Below are positions 51,564 to 59,813 of a stretch of 64,000 bases of DNA, piece after piece. A program made the translations under genes and the position numbers. Where the stretch lies: contig DXJO01000022.1 in the NCBI GenBank assembly GCA_019057475.1, positions 1 to 64,000 on the forward strand, given 5' to 3'. How positions within the stretch are numbered: the stretch's first letter is position 1; the number at the start of each line of letters is the position of its first letter. The notes beneath the pieces were generated by a model, which was given only the letters and a program-made list of their open reading frames with translations, had not been told where the DNA came from and ran no database searches. The DNA comes from Candidatus Thorarchaeota archaeon. Its GTDB lineage: Archaea > Asgardarchaeota > Thorarchaeia > Thorarchaeales > Thorarchaeaceae.

Positions 51564-54227
51564 ATGCTTGTGGCTGAAGACATTGCGGCAAACGAGATAA
51601 GACGGTTCTTTGTAGTGGACGCGTCACTTCATCTCGGGTCAGTTAGAGTCGGCACGACTCTCAGCACATTCGACCCCGCAAGAGCCTTTACATACTTTGG
51701 CGCTCTTGAGAATCAATTGATAGAATACGCGTCCCGCTTCTCCGAGTCATTCCAATACATTCCACGGCGAGCTTATAGCTACTTGAAGCATCCGCCTATC
51801 CTCTCAAGCTTGTGCCAGAGCACGCTAGAGGAACCTGAGTCCAGCTGGTTGGTCGACCAATTCTTGACATGTCCACTCATCAGTGTGGGACATACATCAC
51901 TTCCTAAAGCAGAACAGATGAAAAACACAAAGTCGATTCAGGAATGGTCCATGGGCCCCCCGTATGGTCCCAGATTGTACCATATCCAGGATATGCGTCA
52001 CGGACGTCACACCCGCTCCGGTTGGGGGTGCATAATGAAAGCTGCCGACCTCGGGCAACGCATGGAGGAAACGAATCTCAACGACCTTGATGGTTATATC
52101 CAGATGGGGCATCCAGTATTTGTGGAAATGGATGAGCCGGATGACATTGACATTGTATTGAAATGGCTCATTACCCTAAAGGAAGCAGGACACAAAAGAC
52201 CATCATTGCTGCTTGATCCAAGAGCTCACAAGGATTGGAACGCAGGAATCACAAGGCTAGTTGATATCCCAAGGAGCAGGATTCTGACTTCAGGAGCCAC
52301 TATCTCATCGCTCTCGACCCTTGTGCGGCACCTCAGGAAAACCAGCATAGAAGCAGATTGGTCATCAAGACTAGTTTTCGCCACCCGTTATCCTGAAACA
52401 CAGAGCGGAGATGGCGTTTCAGAGATTCTAAGCTATCTACTGAGTAAGAACCTGGCGGCCAGTCCACAAGAACTCCAGAGAGTGCTTGGTGGGAACATCT
52501 TGTCCATGATGCCTCCAAGACCGTCGTTCCTTTCTTATGCTGATAATGACTCTGCAGTTGTTGCAGAGGGACACCTAGGCAAGGCATCGCTAAACGAGAT
52601 TGCGCGCATCCTCCGATTGGTGGTTGGTCGCAGACTTCAGAGCGTCGCTTCGGTTGATTACATGATCGGAAATGATGGAGGAGTCGTGCACCTAGATGGC
52701 GCATTGGTAACTCTCACGACACCATCGACGAATACAGCTACTAGTATGGCAATAATCCTCGAGAGGAATGGTTCCTTGAAGCTCGTAGGATGGAAGCGTA
52801 CATTCACAGATACACTGCATACTAGGAACAGCGAGGCATTTTCCACACTTGCTAGATCAATAGCAATGTCAGATGGACTCATTTTGAGTTCTCCCTCCCA
52901 AATGACGCGGTTCGACCAAGCTGTGATGAGCTGCTTGCAAGTTAAGAACCCGCAGGAAATCTTGTCGGCTCTGCATTTCCAAATGGACATTGCTGACTAT
53001 GAACAGGGAGCGATTCTCGTTTCTCCTGACGATATGCGCGCGCTCAACGTCAGCGAGGGGGACCATTTGCTTGTGCTTGACACCGCAACAACCCGATGGT
53101 GGATCGGCAAGGCTGTGATGGACGAAGAACACCCGAGGAAGCGGATAGGAATCTCTTCGCAAGATGCGATGCTTGGGGGTTTCACTGAATCAAGAAATGT
53201 TGACCTCGCCAAAACTGAAAGGAAGGTAGTCAATCTTGGCGAAACGGTCCTTTCATTTGACAATGCGGATGGCCCCCCAAATGGAGAAACCTCTGCATCA
53301 TTGCATCTCCGAACTGATACTGTCAGAAGGATGTTGCATAATAGGTTCGTTGGCAAAGGTATGAAGTTCAGTATTGGAAACGGAGGGCACGAAATCTGCC
53401 TTACGTTCGCGCAATCCAGCCCCAGACTAGATCCGAGCCAGATCGGTCGCATGAATGGCGCGTCGATTCGATTCCAACCGTCCCAATCACTCAGGGAGTT
53501 CAATGTGATTATCAGTGTTTCAGCAGATCAGAATATGCGAATACGAGACATCACGCTAAAATCAAAGTACTCGATCCAATCTAGGCTCGAACCATTAGTA
53601 GAGAGGGTCCCAGAGCTAGGAGCCTTCTTGAGTGGCCTTGGTGACACAATTACAAGAGCTGAGCTAGCCGCCCTGTTTTCGTTACTTGTCGTGAGCACAA
53701 TTGCGGACAATCGCACTGGAGGGCGTCTAGGTATTGTCACAGTCACTGTTCCAGCTCAGAAGTTTTCTGTTCAGAAGAGAGGTGTTGTCCAGTCATTTGT
53801 GGAATTTCGGGAGGACCTATCTTCCGAGGAAGTCCTGATTTCCATGGTCTATTCAATACTTGATACCTTGCGACAATCCGTGCAAGCGGTCAGCATAGCA
53901 GATGGTTACAGAGCCGTTGCAGAAATGTTGGAGGATTTCGGTCCTGAACGACCGACCCTAGTGATGATTCTTGGAAGTGATGTGGATGATGACCATGGAA
54001 GACCCTTCCTTCGAGCGATAGCTGAAAGCGAGAGGTGTTTGTTTGACTTCATGGGACTTGGTATGACTTTTGATGAGAAGAAAGCGCTGCAAGTGTTTGA
54101 CGGTATTGTCGGAGGAGTCTACCCAATCACTTCATTCTCAACACGCGCCTTTGACGACTATCTACTTGGGGCAATCGACCACGTTGTGCCAATCGTTGAA
54201 GAGCCAGAATTTAAGGGAAATCAATAG
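51564..54227 (+). CDS. Fusion of pseudo-amidohydrolase, Cdc48-N-like barrel and degenerate VWA domain
   Basis: An 887-residue protein starting at ATG 51564. Residues 10-420 align with the neighbouring amidohydrolase (VDASLHLG for VDAHHHMG; LQRVLGGNILSM for IQRILGGNALSL; LQSVASVDYMIG for ALNLASVDYMLP), but the ligands are lost: H29 to S21, H247 to S243 (ILTSGA), D305 to R275 (FATRYP). Residues 480-625 are a Cdc48-N-like barrel (GAILVSPDDMRALNVSEGDH; RFVGKGMKF). Residues 645-875 align with the VWA protein at 48599 (VPELGAFLSGLGDTITRAE for NPEVQAFLDRFEEGSMVSRA), yet the MIDAS is gone (IISVSADQNM for LCIDTSGSM). It is probably an inactive scaffold bringing both active paralogues together. Its stop overlaps the next convergent gene by 17 bases. 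Confidence 0.82.
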   Translation: MLVAEDIAANEIRRFFVVDASLHLGSVRVGTTLSTFDPARAFTYFGALENQLIEYASRFSESFQYIPRRAYSYLKHPPILSSLCQSTLEEPESSWLVDQFLTCPLISVGHTSLPKAEQMKNTKSIQEWSMGPPYGPRLYHIQDMRHGRHTRSGWGCIMKAADLGQRMEETNLNDLDGYIQMGHPVFVEMDEPDDIDIVLKWLITLKEAGHKRPSLLLDPRAHKDWNAGITRLVDIPRSRILTSGATISSLSTLVRHLRKTSIEADWSSRLVFATRYPETQSGDGVSEILSYLLSKNLAASPQELQRVLGGNILSMMPPRPSFLSYADNDSAVVAEGHLGKASLNEIARILRLVVGRRLQSVASVDYMIGNDGGVVHLDGALVTLTTPSTNTATSMAIILERNGSLKLVGWKRTFTDTLHTRNSEAFSTLARSIAMSDGLILSSPSQMTRFDQAVMSCLQVKNPQEILSALHFQMDIADYEQGAILVSPDDMRALNVSEGDHLLVLDTATTRWWIGKAVMDEEHPRKRIGISSQDAMLGGFTESRNVDLAKTERKVVNLGETVLSFDNADGPPNGETSASLHLRTDTVRRMLHNRFVGKGMKFSIGNGGHEICLTFAQSSPRLDPSQIGRMNGASIRFQPSQSLREFNVIISVSADQNMRIRDITLKSKYSIQSRLEPLVERVPELGAFLSGLGDTITRAELAALFSLLVVSTIADNRTGGRLGIVTVTVPAQKFSVQKRGVVQSFVEFREDLSSEEVLISMVYSILDTLRQSVQAVSIADGYRAVAEMLEDFGPERPTLVMILGSDVDDDHGRPFLRAIAESERCLFDFMGLGMTFDEKKALQVFDGIVGGVYPITSFSTRAFDDYLLGAIDHVVPIVEEPEFKGNQ

Positions 54228-54504
54228 CATCAGAAATCGCGGCGAGTCTAGTTTCGAAGGATTGTGTTTTGCGCTCCAGTTTTTCCAGAGTCATGCGAAC
54301 TCCTTCTATTAGGGTAACCAGATTCGATAACGTTCCAGTGCCAGATTCGGATACCCCCCTCATGTGCACCTTCAAATGATTGTCTAGATCCTTAGTAACT
54401 AGAAACACCCTACCTGCAATCTCTTCAAGTGCTCTCAACCGATCTGCAGTCTGTTCCATCTGGTCAACCAATTCACTCAGATCTCCATCAGCCACATGAA
54501 TCAC
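54211..54504 (-). CDS. Small coiled-coil protein
   Basis: A 97-residue helical protein with heptad-like leucine/valine spacing (LSELVDQMEQTADRLRALEE; TLIEGVRMTLEKLERKTQSF). Its ATG overlaps the stop of the upstream coiled-coil gene by 4 bases (ATGA), so the two are translationally coupled and may form a hetero-oligomer. Last gene of the minus-strand cluster that starts with the VWA gene at 55981. Confidence 0.75.
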   Translation of the reverse strand: MIHVADGDLSELVDQMEQTADRLRALEEIAGRVFLVTKDLDNHLKVHMRGVSESGTGTLSNLVTLIEGVRMTLEKLERKTQSFETRLAAISDAIDFP

Positions 54505-54803
54505 CCTTGCAGATGGTCGTCGGTTTGCGCCAGTGCGCGCTCAAGAGTTTCCAGCCGCTTTGATAGACTTTCAAGACGCTCTACGACTTCGCTGAGTCTG
54601 ATGTCTATTTGACTTGATACAGACGCCTCGTGCCGTTCAGTCGTGTCTAGTGATGGGCGCACCTGAGGTTCGCCTGATAGCTTAGCTAGTCCATCTTCTA
54701 GGTCCGCCACAGTTTGGAGAAGGTCTGGAATGGACACTTTGTCGAGTCGTTTGTTAATCAAGATAAGTGCACGTTCGATCTTCTCAAGCTTGCGCGCGCT
54801 CAA
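54501..54803 (-). CDS. Small coiled-coil protein
   Basis: A 100-residue protein with two helices (KLEKIERALILINKRLDKVS; RLSEVVERLESLSKRLETLE) around a polar linker. The start is TTG 54803 behind GGAGG, 14 bases after the VWA gene stop. It couples to the next gene through ATGA. No known family. It is probably an adaptor or oligomerisation subunit of the VWA protein (inference from operon structure). Confidence 0.75.
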   Translation of the reverse strand: MSARKLEKIERALILINKRLDKVSIPDLLQTVADLEDGLAKLSGEPQVRPSLDTTERHEASVSSQIDIRLSEVVERLESLSKRLETLERALAQTDDHLQG

Positions 54804-54817
54804 ACAGATGCCTCCAT

Positions 54818-55981
54818 TCAGTATAGTCGTGTCTTGTAGATTTCATGTGCTAATGGTTTGGAACCATACAGAACCTCTACTCTAATGTTAGCTTTTCCTT
54901 TCTCATCCGACATTGGTACAAGCTTCAGCGTAATCTTCTGATCAGACCTGGGACCGACCTCATGCTTTTCATTGGTGACCTCAGACACTGAATCACCAAC
55001 GACAATTGAAACGATAACCCGAATTCCAACAGTGACTTGACTTGGGTTGACAATCCTGATTCGGTAATTAAACGCTTTGCCCCCAACAAGTGCATCAGGC
55101 ACCGCTCCGAGGTCCACAGACAACCCTAGATGGTCAGATGTCAGAGGTCGTCCCTTTGGCCATCTTGTGATTCGCCCCAGCTCTTGTAGTCTTGAAAGCG
55201 ATGTTTTGAGAACCCTCAACTCCAGGCCAAGCTCTTCTGCAGCTTCAGCCAGATCAAAGCTCCCATCATGGCGTTCATAAAACAAGAGGATGCGTCTGTC
55301 CTCCTCAATGAGATCGCCAACACTCTCAAGAATCTCCAAGATTGCTTCAGGCAGTTCATCAGCCTCACGAAGAGAGAAGTATCTTCCACTTTCTACGAAT
55401 TCTGCAATGCTTCTAAACGACGTTTCCACCAGGGGATTGCAGCCACATACAAACGGAAAGAATGTGGTACCGAAGTTGTCCTTCATGGCCTTAAGCTCAG
55501 CCTTTGGATCATAGCCCTTGGGACATCCATCGGGAAAGTAATCGTCACCTAGTGAATTGTAGTCCGTTCCATGTGGCGGCGCATCGCCCACTAGGAGGAG
55601 AACTTTGTACGCATCATTCGACCATGAAAGCTTTGTGCGGGCATCGAACAGTCCATCTGCCACAGCCTCAGGAGTATCACCACCTTCGGATGGCTTCAGG
55701 TCAGATATCTGGCGATGCACCTTTTTCATTTGGTCAGTGAAGTCAAAGACGCGTGTCACGTAGGTGCGGTCTTGAGGGGGATGATCCCTGTACGATACTA
55801 TTCCGAACCGAATTCTCAGGTCTTTGGTGCGAGTCACAACCTTATCCACGATGTCGAAGAGACTATCCTTGACTGCGCGGATGTCATCCTTCATGCTTCC
55901 TGTGGTATCAACTACAAAGGCAACGTCCAGCTTCGCAGGGGGCACCCCTATCGTCTCCTGCCGGACGAGAGAATTAGCCAC
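54818..55981 (-). CDS. VWA-domain protein with winged-helix and beta domain
   Basis: A 387-residue protein. The N-terminal VWA domain has an intact MIDAS (D25-x-T-x-S29 in FVVDTTGSMKDD; the G-G-D-T-P loop; L-L-V-G-D-A-P-P-H-G) and resembles the VWA of alpha-kinase-type proteins (SYRDHPPQ; FPFVCGCN). Residues about 230-275 form a winged helix (FDLAEAAEELGLELRVLKTS; LQELGRITRWPKG). Residues 290-387 form a beta-sandwich (FNYRIRIVNPSQVTVGIRVI). It heads a three-gene minus-strand operon with two coiled-coil genes. It is not closely similar to the VWA gene at 48599. Confidence 0.85.
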   Translation of the reverse strand: MANSLVRQETIGVPPAKLDVAFVVDTTGSMKDDIRAVKDSLFDIVDKVVTRTKDLRIRFGIVSYRDHPPQDRTYVTRVFDFTDQMKKVHRQISDLKPSEGGDTPEAVADGLFDARTKLSWSNDAYKVLLLVGDAPPHGTDYNSLGDDYFPDGCPKGYDPKAELKAMKDNFGTTFFPFVCGCNPLVETSFRSIAEFVESGRYFSLREADELPEAILEILESVGDLIEEDRRILLFYERHDGSFDLAEAAEELGLELRVLKTSLSRLQELGRITRWPKGRPLTSDHLGLSVDLGAVPDALVGGKAFNYRIRIVNPSQVTVGIRVIVSIVVGDSVSEVTNEKHEVGPRSDQKITLKLVPMSDEKGKANIRVEVLYGSKPLAHEIYKTRLY

Positions 55982-56042
55982 AATTAAGCTTTTGGAGGAT
56001 AATTACAAACACAGCAGGCTTTTTGAAGGCTTGAAAGAATCG

Positions 56043-56435
56043 ATGCACGTGAAACTGATGAACGAGAGCGCAGTCGTTATTGAAATCGAGTTCGATGATG
56101 GAACTGTCTTGAAAGGAGTACTTGACAGAGTGTTAGGCCCGCTCATCATCGCAGATATTAAAGCCGCTGCACCAATCGATGGCAAGGCTGCCCTAATGAG
56201 AGGAGCTATGCAGATAACAATTGGAATCAAGAGAGGCAATCGGAGACCCACAAATGATGTGAAAAAAGGTGACATTGCATACATGCCACTCGGCGACAAT
56301 CTCTGCATCTACCTCAAGGATACGCGAACATTTAGTCCAGTAAACATCTTGGGCAAAGTCACATCAGATGATGTTCTTGAGAAGCTTGACAGAATTCGTC
56401 GTGGTAGCAGGGCCACGTTTCGGATTATGGAATGA
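56043..56435 (+). CDS. Cyclophilin-like fold protein (DUF369-type)
   Basis: From ATG 56043 a 130-residue protein. The ending is diagnostic: VKKGDIAYMPLGDNLCIYLK, then T-F-S-P-V-N-I-L-G-K-V, as in the cyclophilin-like domain family where G-D-I-A-Y-x-P-x-G-x-x-x-C-I-F precedes S-x-V-N-x-I-G. The family has a cyclophilin fold without proven isomerase activity. The frame is open into the VWA gene on the opposite strand, but that part is a shadow. It is divergent from the VWA operon and convergent with the E2F-like gene. Confidence 0.75.
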   Translation: MHVKLMNESAVVIEIEFDDGTVLKGVLDRVLGPLIIADIKAAAPIDGKAALMRGAMQITIGIKRGNRRPTNDVKKGDIAYMPLGDNLCIYLKDTRTFSPVNILGKVTSDDVLEKLDRIRRGSRATFRIME

Positions 56436-56445
56436 AGCAGAGGAT

Positions 56446-57042
56446 TCAAATTCGTTGTAGATTCCTAATGATCTCCTCATTCTCGTCAGGCGTTTTGACT
56501 GTTGGATCAACGGTCATTCCAGGTTCGTGGGTTTCAATCAGAACCTCCATTCCAGAGTCCTTGACTTTCTTGAACCCGTTGCTAGATAGCGCCCGAACTG
56601 TAAGATGAGTCGTATTGAATTCAGTCCTGGCGAGGGTTTCCACTGTTCGCAATTCTCTTCGCAACTTCGATCTAGTCATGCGAACTTGCTCTTTGAGCTC
56701 AGCAACTTGGACTTGCAATTCCCTACGTTGACTATGCTCAGTTTCAAGCCGCAACTTCAAATCGGCATAATCAGCCTTTGGGATGTAATCCTTTGTCCGG
56801 TCAATCCAAGTGACTGTTGTGCCATCGAACCGCCTTTTTGTAGCCACAAGATCCAGTGCATTCAAGATCGCGATGACATCATACACCCTTCGCTTTGGAG
56901 CGTTCAACATGTCGGCCAGAATGTCACTGCGAACCCCCTCGGTTCCGCTCGCCTTCAAGAGCCTAATTGACTCTTTTGCCAGTTCAACCAGCTTCACAAT
57001 CGCACCCCAAGAATGTGCCGGCGTATGGCGGCCTCCGAGCAC
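56446..57042 (-). CDS. E2F/DP-like winged-helix transcription factor with coiled coil
   Basis: From GTG 57042 a 198-residue protein. Residues 14-82 resemble the DNA-binding domain of eukaryotic E2F/DP factors: a first helix (IVKLVELAKESIRLLKASG), a second (RSDILADMLNAP), then the hallmark K-R-R-V-Y-D-V recognition helix (RRVYDVIAILNALDLVATKR; E2F has R-R-I-Y-D-I-x-N-V-L-E-x-I-x-L-I) and a wing ending T-V-T-W-I-D (E2F: x-I-x-W-x-G). A coiled coil follows (about 92-135, LRLETEHSQRRELQVQVAEL), then a small beta domain. The order (winged helix, coiled coil, beta) parallels the E2F dimerisation region. A TATA box at 57069 predicts a leaderless start at GTG 57042; the frame stays open to 57222. Confidence 0.78.
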   Translation of the reverse strand: MLGGRHTPAHSWGAIVKLVELAKESIRLLKASGTEGVRSDILADMLNAPKRRVYDVIAILNALDLVATKRRFDGTTVTWIDRTKDYIPKADYADLKLRLETEHSQRRELQVQVAELKEQVRMTRSKLRRELRTVETLARTEFNTTHLTVRALSSNGFKKVKDSGMEVLIETHEPGMTVDPTVKTPDENEEIIRNLQRI

Positions 57043-57068
57043 ACTCCCAGTGGGTTTCGGGTAGGAAG

Positions 57069-57076
57069 TATTTAGA
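57069..57076 (-). promoter_or_regulatory. TATA box of the E2F-like gene
   Basis: TCTAAATA on the minus strand, about 26 bases before 57046, so the transcript would begin almost at GTG 57042. Confidence 0.5.
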
Positions 57077-57223
57077 TGTTTGTGTTGTGTAGCGATTTTC
57101 CGATGGTTCTCACTGATAACCAAAGCTATTATTACTCGAATGATTCTGCGAAAAATCGCCGGGTAAAATGAGCGGTTTGTATGACCAATGAGCATCCAGG
57201 GTGAGGTGCCGTCAACACCCAAG

Positions 57224-57232
57224 ATTATTTAT
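57224..57232 (+). promoter_or_regulatory. TATA box of the cDPGS-like gene
   Basis: ATTATTTAT predicts transcription from about 57254, giving a 34-base leader with AGGTGG before ATG 57288. The two promoters of this divergent pair are about 150 bases apart. Confidence 0.5.
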
Positions 57233-57287
57233 CATGCATGCTTCGCACGAGCCACCAGTTCACACACATTGACAGGTGGCAGTTGAT

Positions 57288-58619
57288 ATGGACAGAAGAA
57301 AAATAGTGATTATGGGCGCAGCTGGTCGTGATTTCCACAACTTCAACACATACTTCCGTGACAATGAACATTATGATGTTGTTGCGTTCACAGCTGAGCA
57401 AATCCCCGGGATAGGGGACAGAATATATCCACCGGAACTTACAGGTAAGCTTTATCCCGATGGCATTAGGATCTATCCGGAAGAGAAACTCCCTGAGCTG
57501 ATCGAGAAGTACAACGTCGAACAGTGCATTCTAGCATACTCTGACCTTCCATACTACACAGTAGGCAGCAAGATTGCATGGGTTAACTCTCTGGGACCGG
57601 ATATTCGACTGATGGGTCCTAAGCTCACCATGTTGAAGAGCAAGAAACCAGTGGTAGCCATCTGTGCAGTGCGAACTGGTTGTGGCAAGAGCCAGACATC
57701 TCGGAGGGTAAATCAGATACTCGTTGACAAGGGCCTGAAACCGGTGAATATCAGACACCCCATGCCCTACGATCCGGACCTGACCACTCAGATTGCTCAG
57801 AGGTACGAAGTGCTGGAAGACTTAGACCGTTACAACTGCACAATCGAAGAGCGCGAGGAATACGAACCCATGATTAGCATGGGAGTGATTCTCTACGCAG
57901 GAGTGGATTATGGCCAGATTCTGAAGCAAGCTGAGAAAGAGGCGGATGTAATTACATGGGATGGCGGTAACAACGATTTCTCATTCTACAAACCTGACCT
58001 TCTCATTACGCTTGTGGACCCTCTCAGGCCAGGACACGAGATTTCATACTATCCCGGCGAAACCAACCTAATAATGTCAGACGTCGTCATAATCAACAAG
58101 GTAGTTACGGCAGATTATGATGATATCGAGGAGGTTCGTGATAACATCATGGCGGTCAATCCCAACGCCATCATAATCGAGGCTGCCTCACCACTCACGG
58201 TTGATGATATGGACCTCATCAAAGGCAAGAGAGTGATTGTAGTCGAGGATGGACCGACAGTGACTCACGGCGACATGCCGTTTGGTGCTGGGTATGTTGC
58301 AGCGCGTAAGGCAGGCGCAATCATCGTTGACCCAAGGCCATTCGCTGTGGGCAGCATAAAGGAAACCTTCGAGAAGTATATGCACCTCGAGGATGTTTTA
58401 CCCGCGATGGGATATGGCGATACACAGATGAAGGAACTTGAGATGACCATTAACAAGTCCGATGTAGACGCAATAGTGATTGGAACACCAATTGATCTTG
58501 GAAAGCTCATCAAGATCAATAAGCCTAACACAAGGGTCAGATATGATCTACAGGAGATTGGGCGACCGAACCTTGAAGATATCCTGTCGGAATTCGTCAA
58601 GAAGCATAAGCTGAATTGA
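57288..58619 (+). CDS. Cyclic 2,3-diphosphoglycerate synthetase-like GTPase
   Basis: From ATG 57288 a 443-residue P-loop protein. IVIMGAAGRDFHNFNTYFRD at the start and FTAEQIPGIGDRIYPPELTG are typical. The P-loop is AVRTGCGKSQTSRR. VITWDGGNNDFSFYKPDLLI and VVIINKVVTADYDDIEEVRD follow, and VVEDGPTVTHGDMPFGAGYV is in the second half. The family makes cyclic 2,3-diphosphoglycerate, a thermoprotectant, in some methanogens. Close relatives in other archaea and bacteria have unproven function. It is a single gene with its own TATA box and a strong terminator. Confidence 0.9.
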   Translation: MDRRKIVIMGAAGRDFHNFNTYFRDNEHYDVVAFTAEQIPGIGDRIYPPELTGKLYPDGIRIYPEEKLPELIEKYNVEQCILAYSDLPYYTVGSKIAWVNSLGPDIRLMGPKLTMLKSKKPVVAICAVRTGCGKSQTSRRVNQILVDKGLKPVNIRHPMPYDPDLTTQIAQRYEVLEDLDRYNCTIEEREEYEPMISMGVILYAGVDYGQILKQAEKEADVITWDGGNNDFSFYKPDLLITLVDPLRPGHEISYYPGETNLIMSDVVIINKVVTADYDDIEEVRDNIMAVNPNAIIIEAASPLTVDDMDLIKGKRVIVVEDGPTVTHGDMPFGAGYVAARKAGAIIVDPRPFAVGSIKETFEKYMHLEDVLPAMGYGDTQMKELEMTINKSDVDAIVIGTPIDLGKLIKINKPNTRVRYDLQEIGRPNLEDILSEFVKKHKLN

Positions 58620-58632
58620 ATGGATAGCTGAA

Positions 58633-58668
58633 CCTGAGGATGATGCATTCCTCAGGACATCCTTTTCT
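58633..58668 (+). terminator. Hairpin terminator of the cDPGS-like gene
   Basis: CCTGAGGA (58633-58640) pairs with TCCTCAGG (58649-58656), followed by ACATCCTTTTCTT, 14 bases past the stop. Confidence 0.75.
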
Positions 58669-58737
58669 TGCACATTGAAATGGGGATAGGAAGTCGCACC
58701 TGGACTGCTCCCGATGAACGAAAGAAAAAAACGTGGG

Positions 58738-58762
58738 AGGACGAGCTAATCAAGCCCGTCCT
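58738..58762 (-). terminator. Hairpin terminator of the minus-strand membrane-protein gene
   Basis: AGGACG/CGTCCT with partly paired interior lies 8 bases past the stop of the gene at 58770. On the minus strand it is followed by CCCACGTTTTTTTC. Confidence 0.7.
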
Positions 58763-58769
58763 TTGTTGA

Positions 58770-59720
58770 TCACCAGTATTCTTTGGAAGCAACGCGTGAT
58801 CTGGACTCTAGGTCCCTGTAAAGCACTGCTGCAAAGATATAGTTAATCCCACTGAATAGCAGCGCATTGATGATTGCCAAAACGTACAACAGGACGTTTG
58901 GACCATAGGCCGCTAAAGGAAACGCCAGCAGAATCTGGGGCACTAATGCGATGACTGCCACCGCGATGCCTATAAAAATCTGACCACCGACGATGTGCCA
59001 GAAGTTACCTGTTGTCAGCTTCCAAGCTCTCTTTATCGAATCGATTGCACCCAAGTCCTCAGCGACAACGACTGCGGTAGTAGGAGACAGGCGTATACTG
59101 AAGTAGAGAGCCACGATTAATCCAACCATGAGGACAGCAAGGCCCGTCATCATCGCGCTTATGGCTTCCATTGAAGGGTTGAAGGGGTCAAAGGCTGCCA
59201 AAGAACCAAGAAGGAGAAACAGGCCAGGAGCCATCGCTCCGGTGACAATCAATGCAAGAAGAAACTGCGCCACAATCATAGTGGACAGCCTACTAAACGC
59301 AAACGAAAGGCTTGATCCCACATCAGCTTGGTGAAAGCCATAGTCATCAAGTGCGAATTTGATACCACCTCCAGCAATCACGGCAGTTACAACCATACCA
59401 ACAACAGCTAGCACGGTTCCGATGATGATTATTTCAATAGCCAAGGCTGGTTCGGCCATTGCAAAGCCCAGCAATGTGTTGATAATGTCTGAGCTTACGT
59501 AGACCACCAGATCAAACGCAAGCAAGTCGTAGAGTGCATAGAACACTGCAAGTTGAAGCACAATGTAGGCCACTCCAAGAAGGCCAACCATCAGAATGTA
59601 GCTCGGTAGCTTCCGCACCCATACACTCAACGTTCTCGTCGCAAGGTCCAATGCACTCACTGTGAAATCCTGTTCAGGTGGTGCAGAGGGCTCAAGTCCT
59701 AATCCTTCGTCATTTTCCAT
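58770..59720 (-). CDS. Integral membrane protein, glycerophosphodiester-phosphodiesterase-membrane-domain-like
   Basis: From ATG 59720 (GGAGGA six bases before) a 316-residue membrane protein with about six helices. The acidic N-terminus is followed by TVSALDLATRTLSVWVRKLP. Repeated blocks resemble a family of archaeal and bacterial six-helix proteins of unknown function (SIRLSPTTAVVVAEDLGAID, then SIKRAWKLTTGNFWHIVGGQ, the A-W-x-L-T-x-G-N-x-W motif). It may form a channel or lipid-related complex. The frame is open to 59813, but the ribosome site supports 59720. Confidence 0.75.
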   Translation of the reverse strand: MENDEGLGLEPSAPPEQDFTVSALDLATRTLSVWVRKLPSYILMVGLLGVAYIVLQLAVFYALYDLLAFDLVVYVSSDIINTLLGFAMAEPALAIEIIIIGTVLAVVGMVVTAVIAGGGIKFALDDYGFHQADVGSSLSFAFSRLSTMIVAQFLLALIVTGAMAPGLFLLLGSLAAFDPFNPSMEAISAMMTGLAVLMVGLIVALYFSIRLSPTTAVVVAEDLGAIDSIKRAWKLTTGNFWHIVGGQIFIGIAVAVIALVPQILLAFPLAAYGPNVLLYVLAIINALLFSGINYIFAAVLYRDLESRSRVASKEYW

Positions 59721-59813
59721 AAATAGTCCTCCTAGGTGATTTTGATGTTGAGGTGCAATCTTATAATATCTCCGGACTGAATAGGGCAAAGGGGCGGAGT
59801 ACGCGACAAGCAA

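Noticed and set aside
55824-56042. N-terminal extension of the cyclophilin-like protein
   Set aside because: The first 73 codons overlap the antisense VWA gene start and are serine/threonine-rich shadow sequence. The family fold fits within ATG 56043 to the stop.
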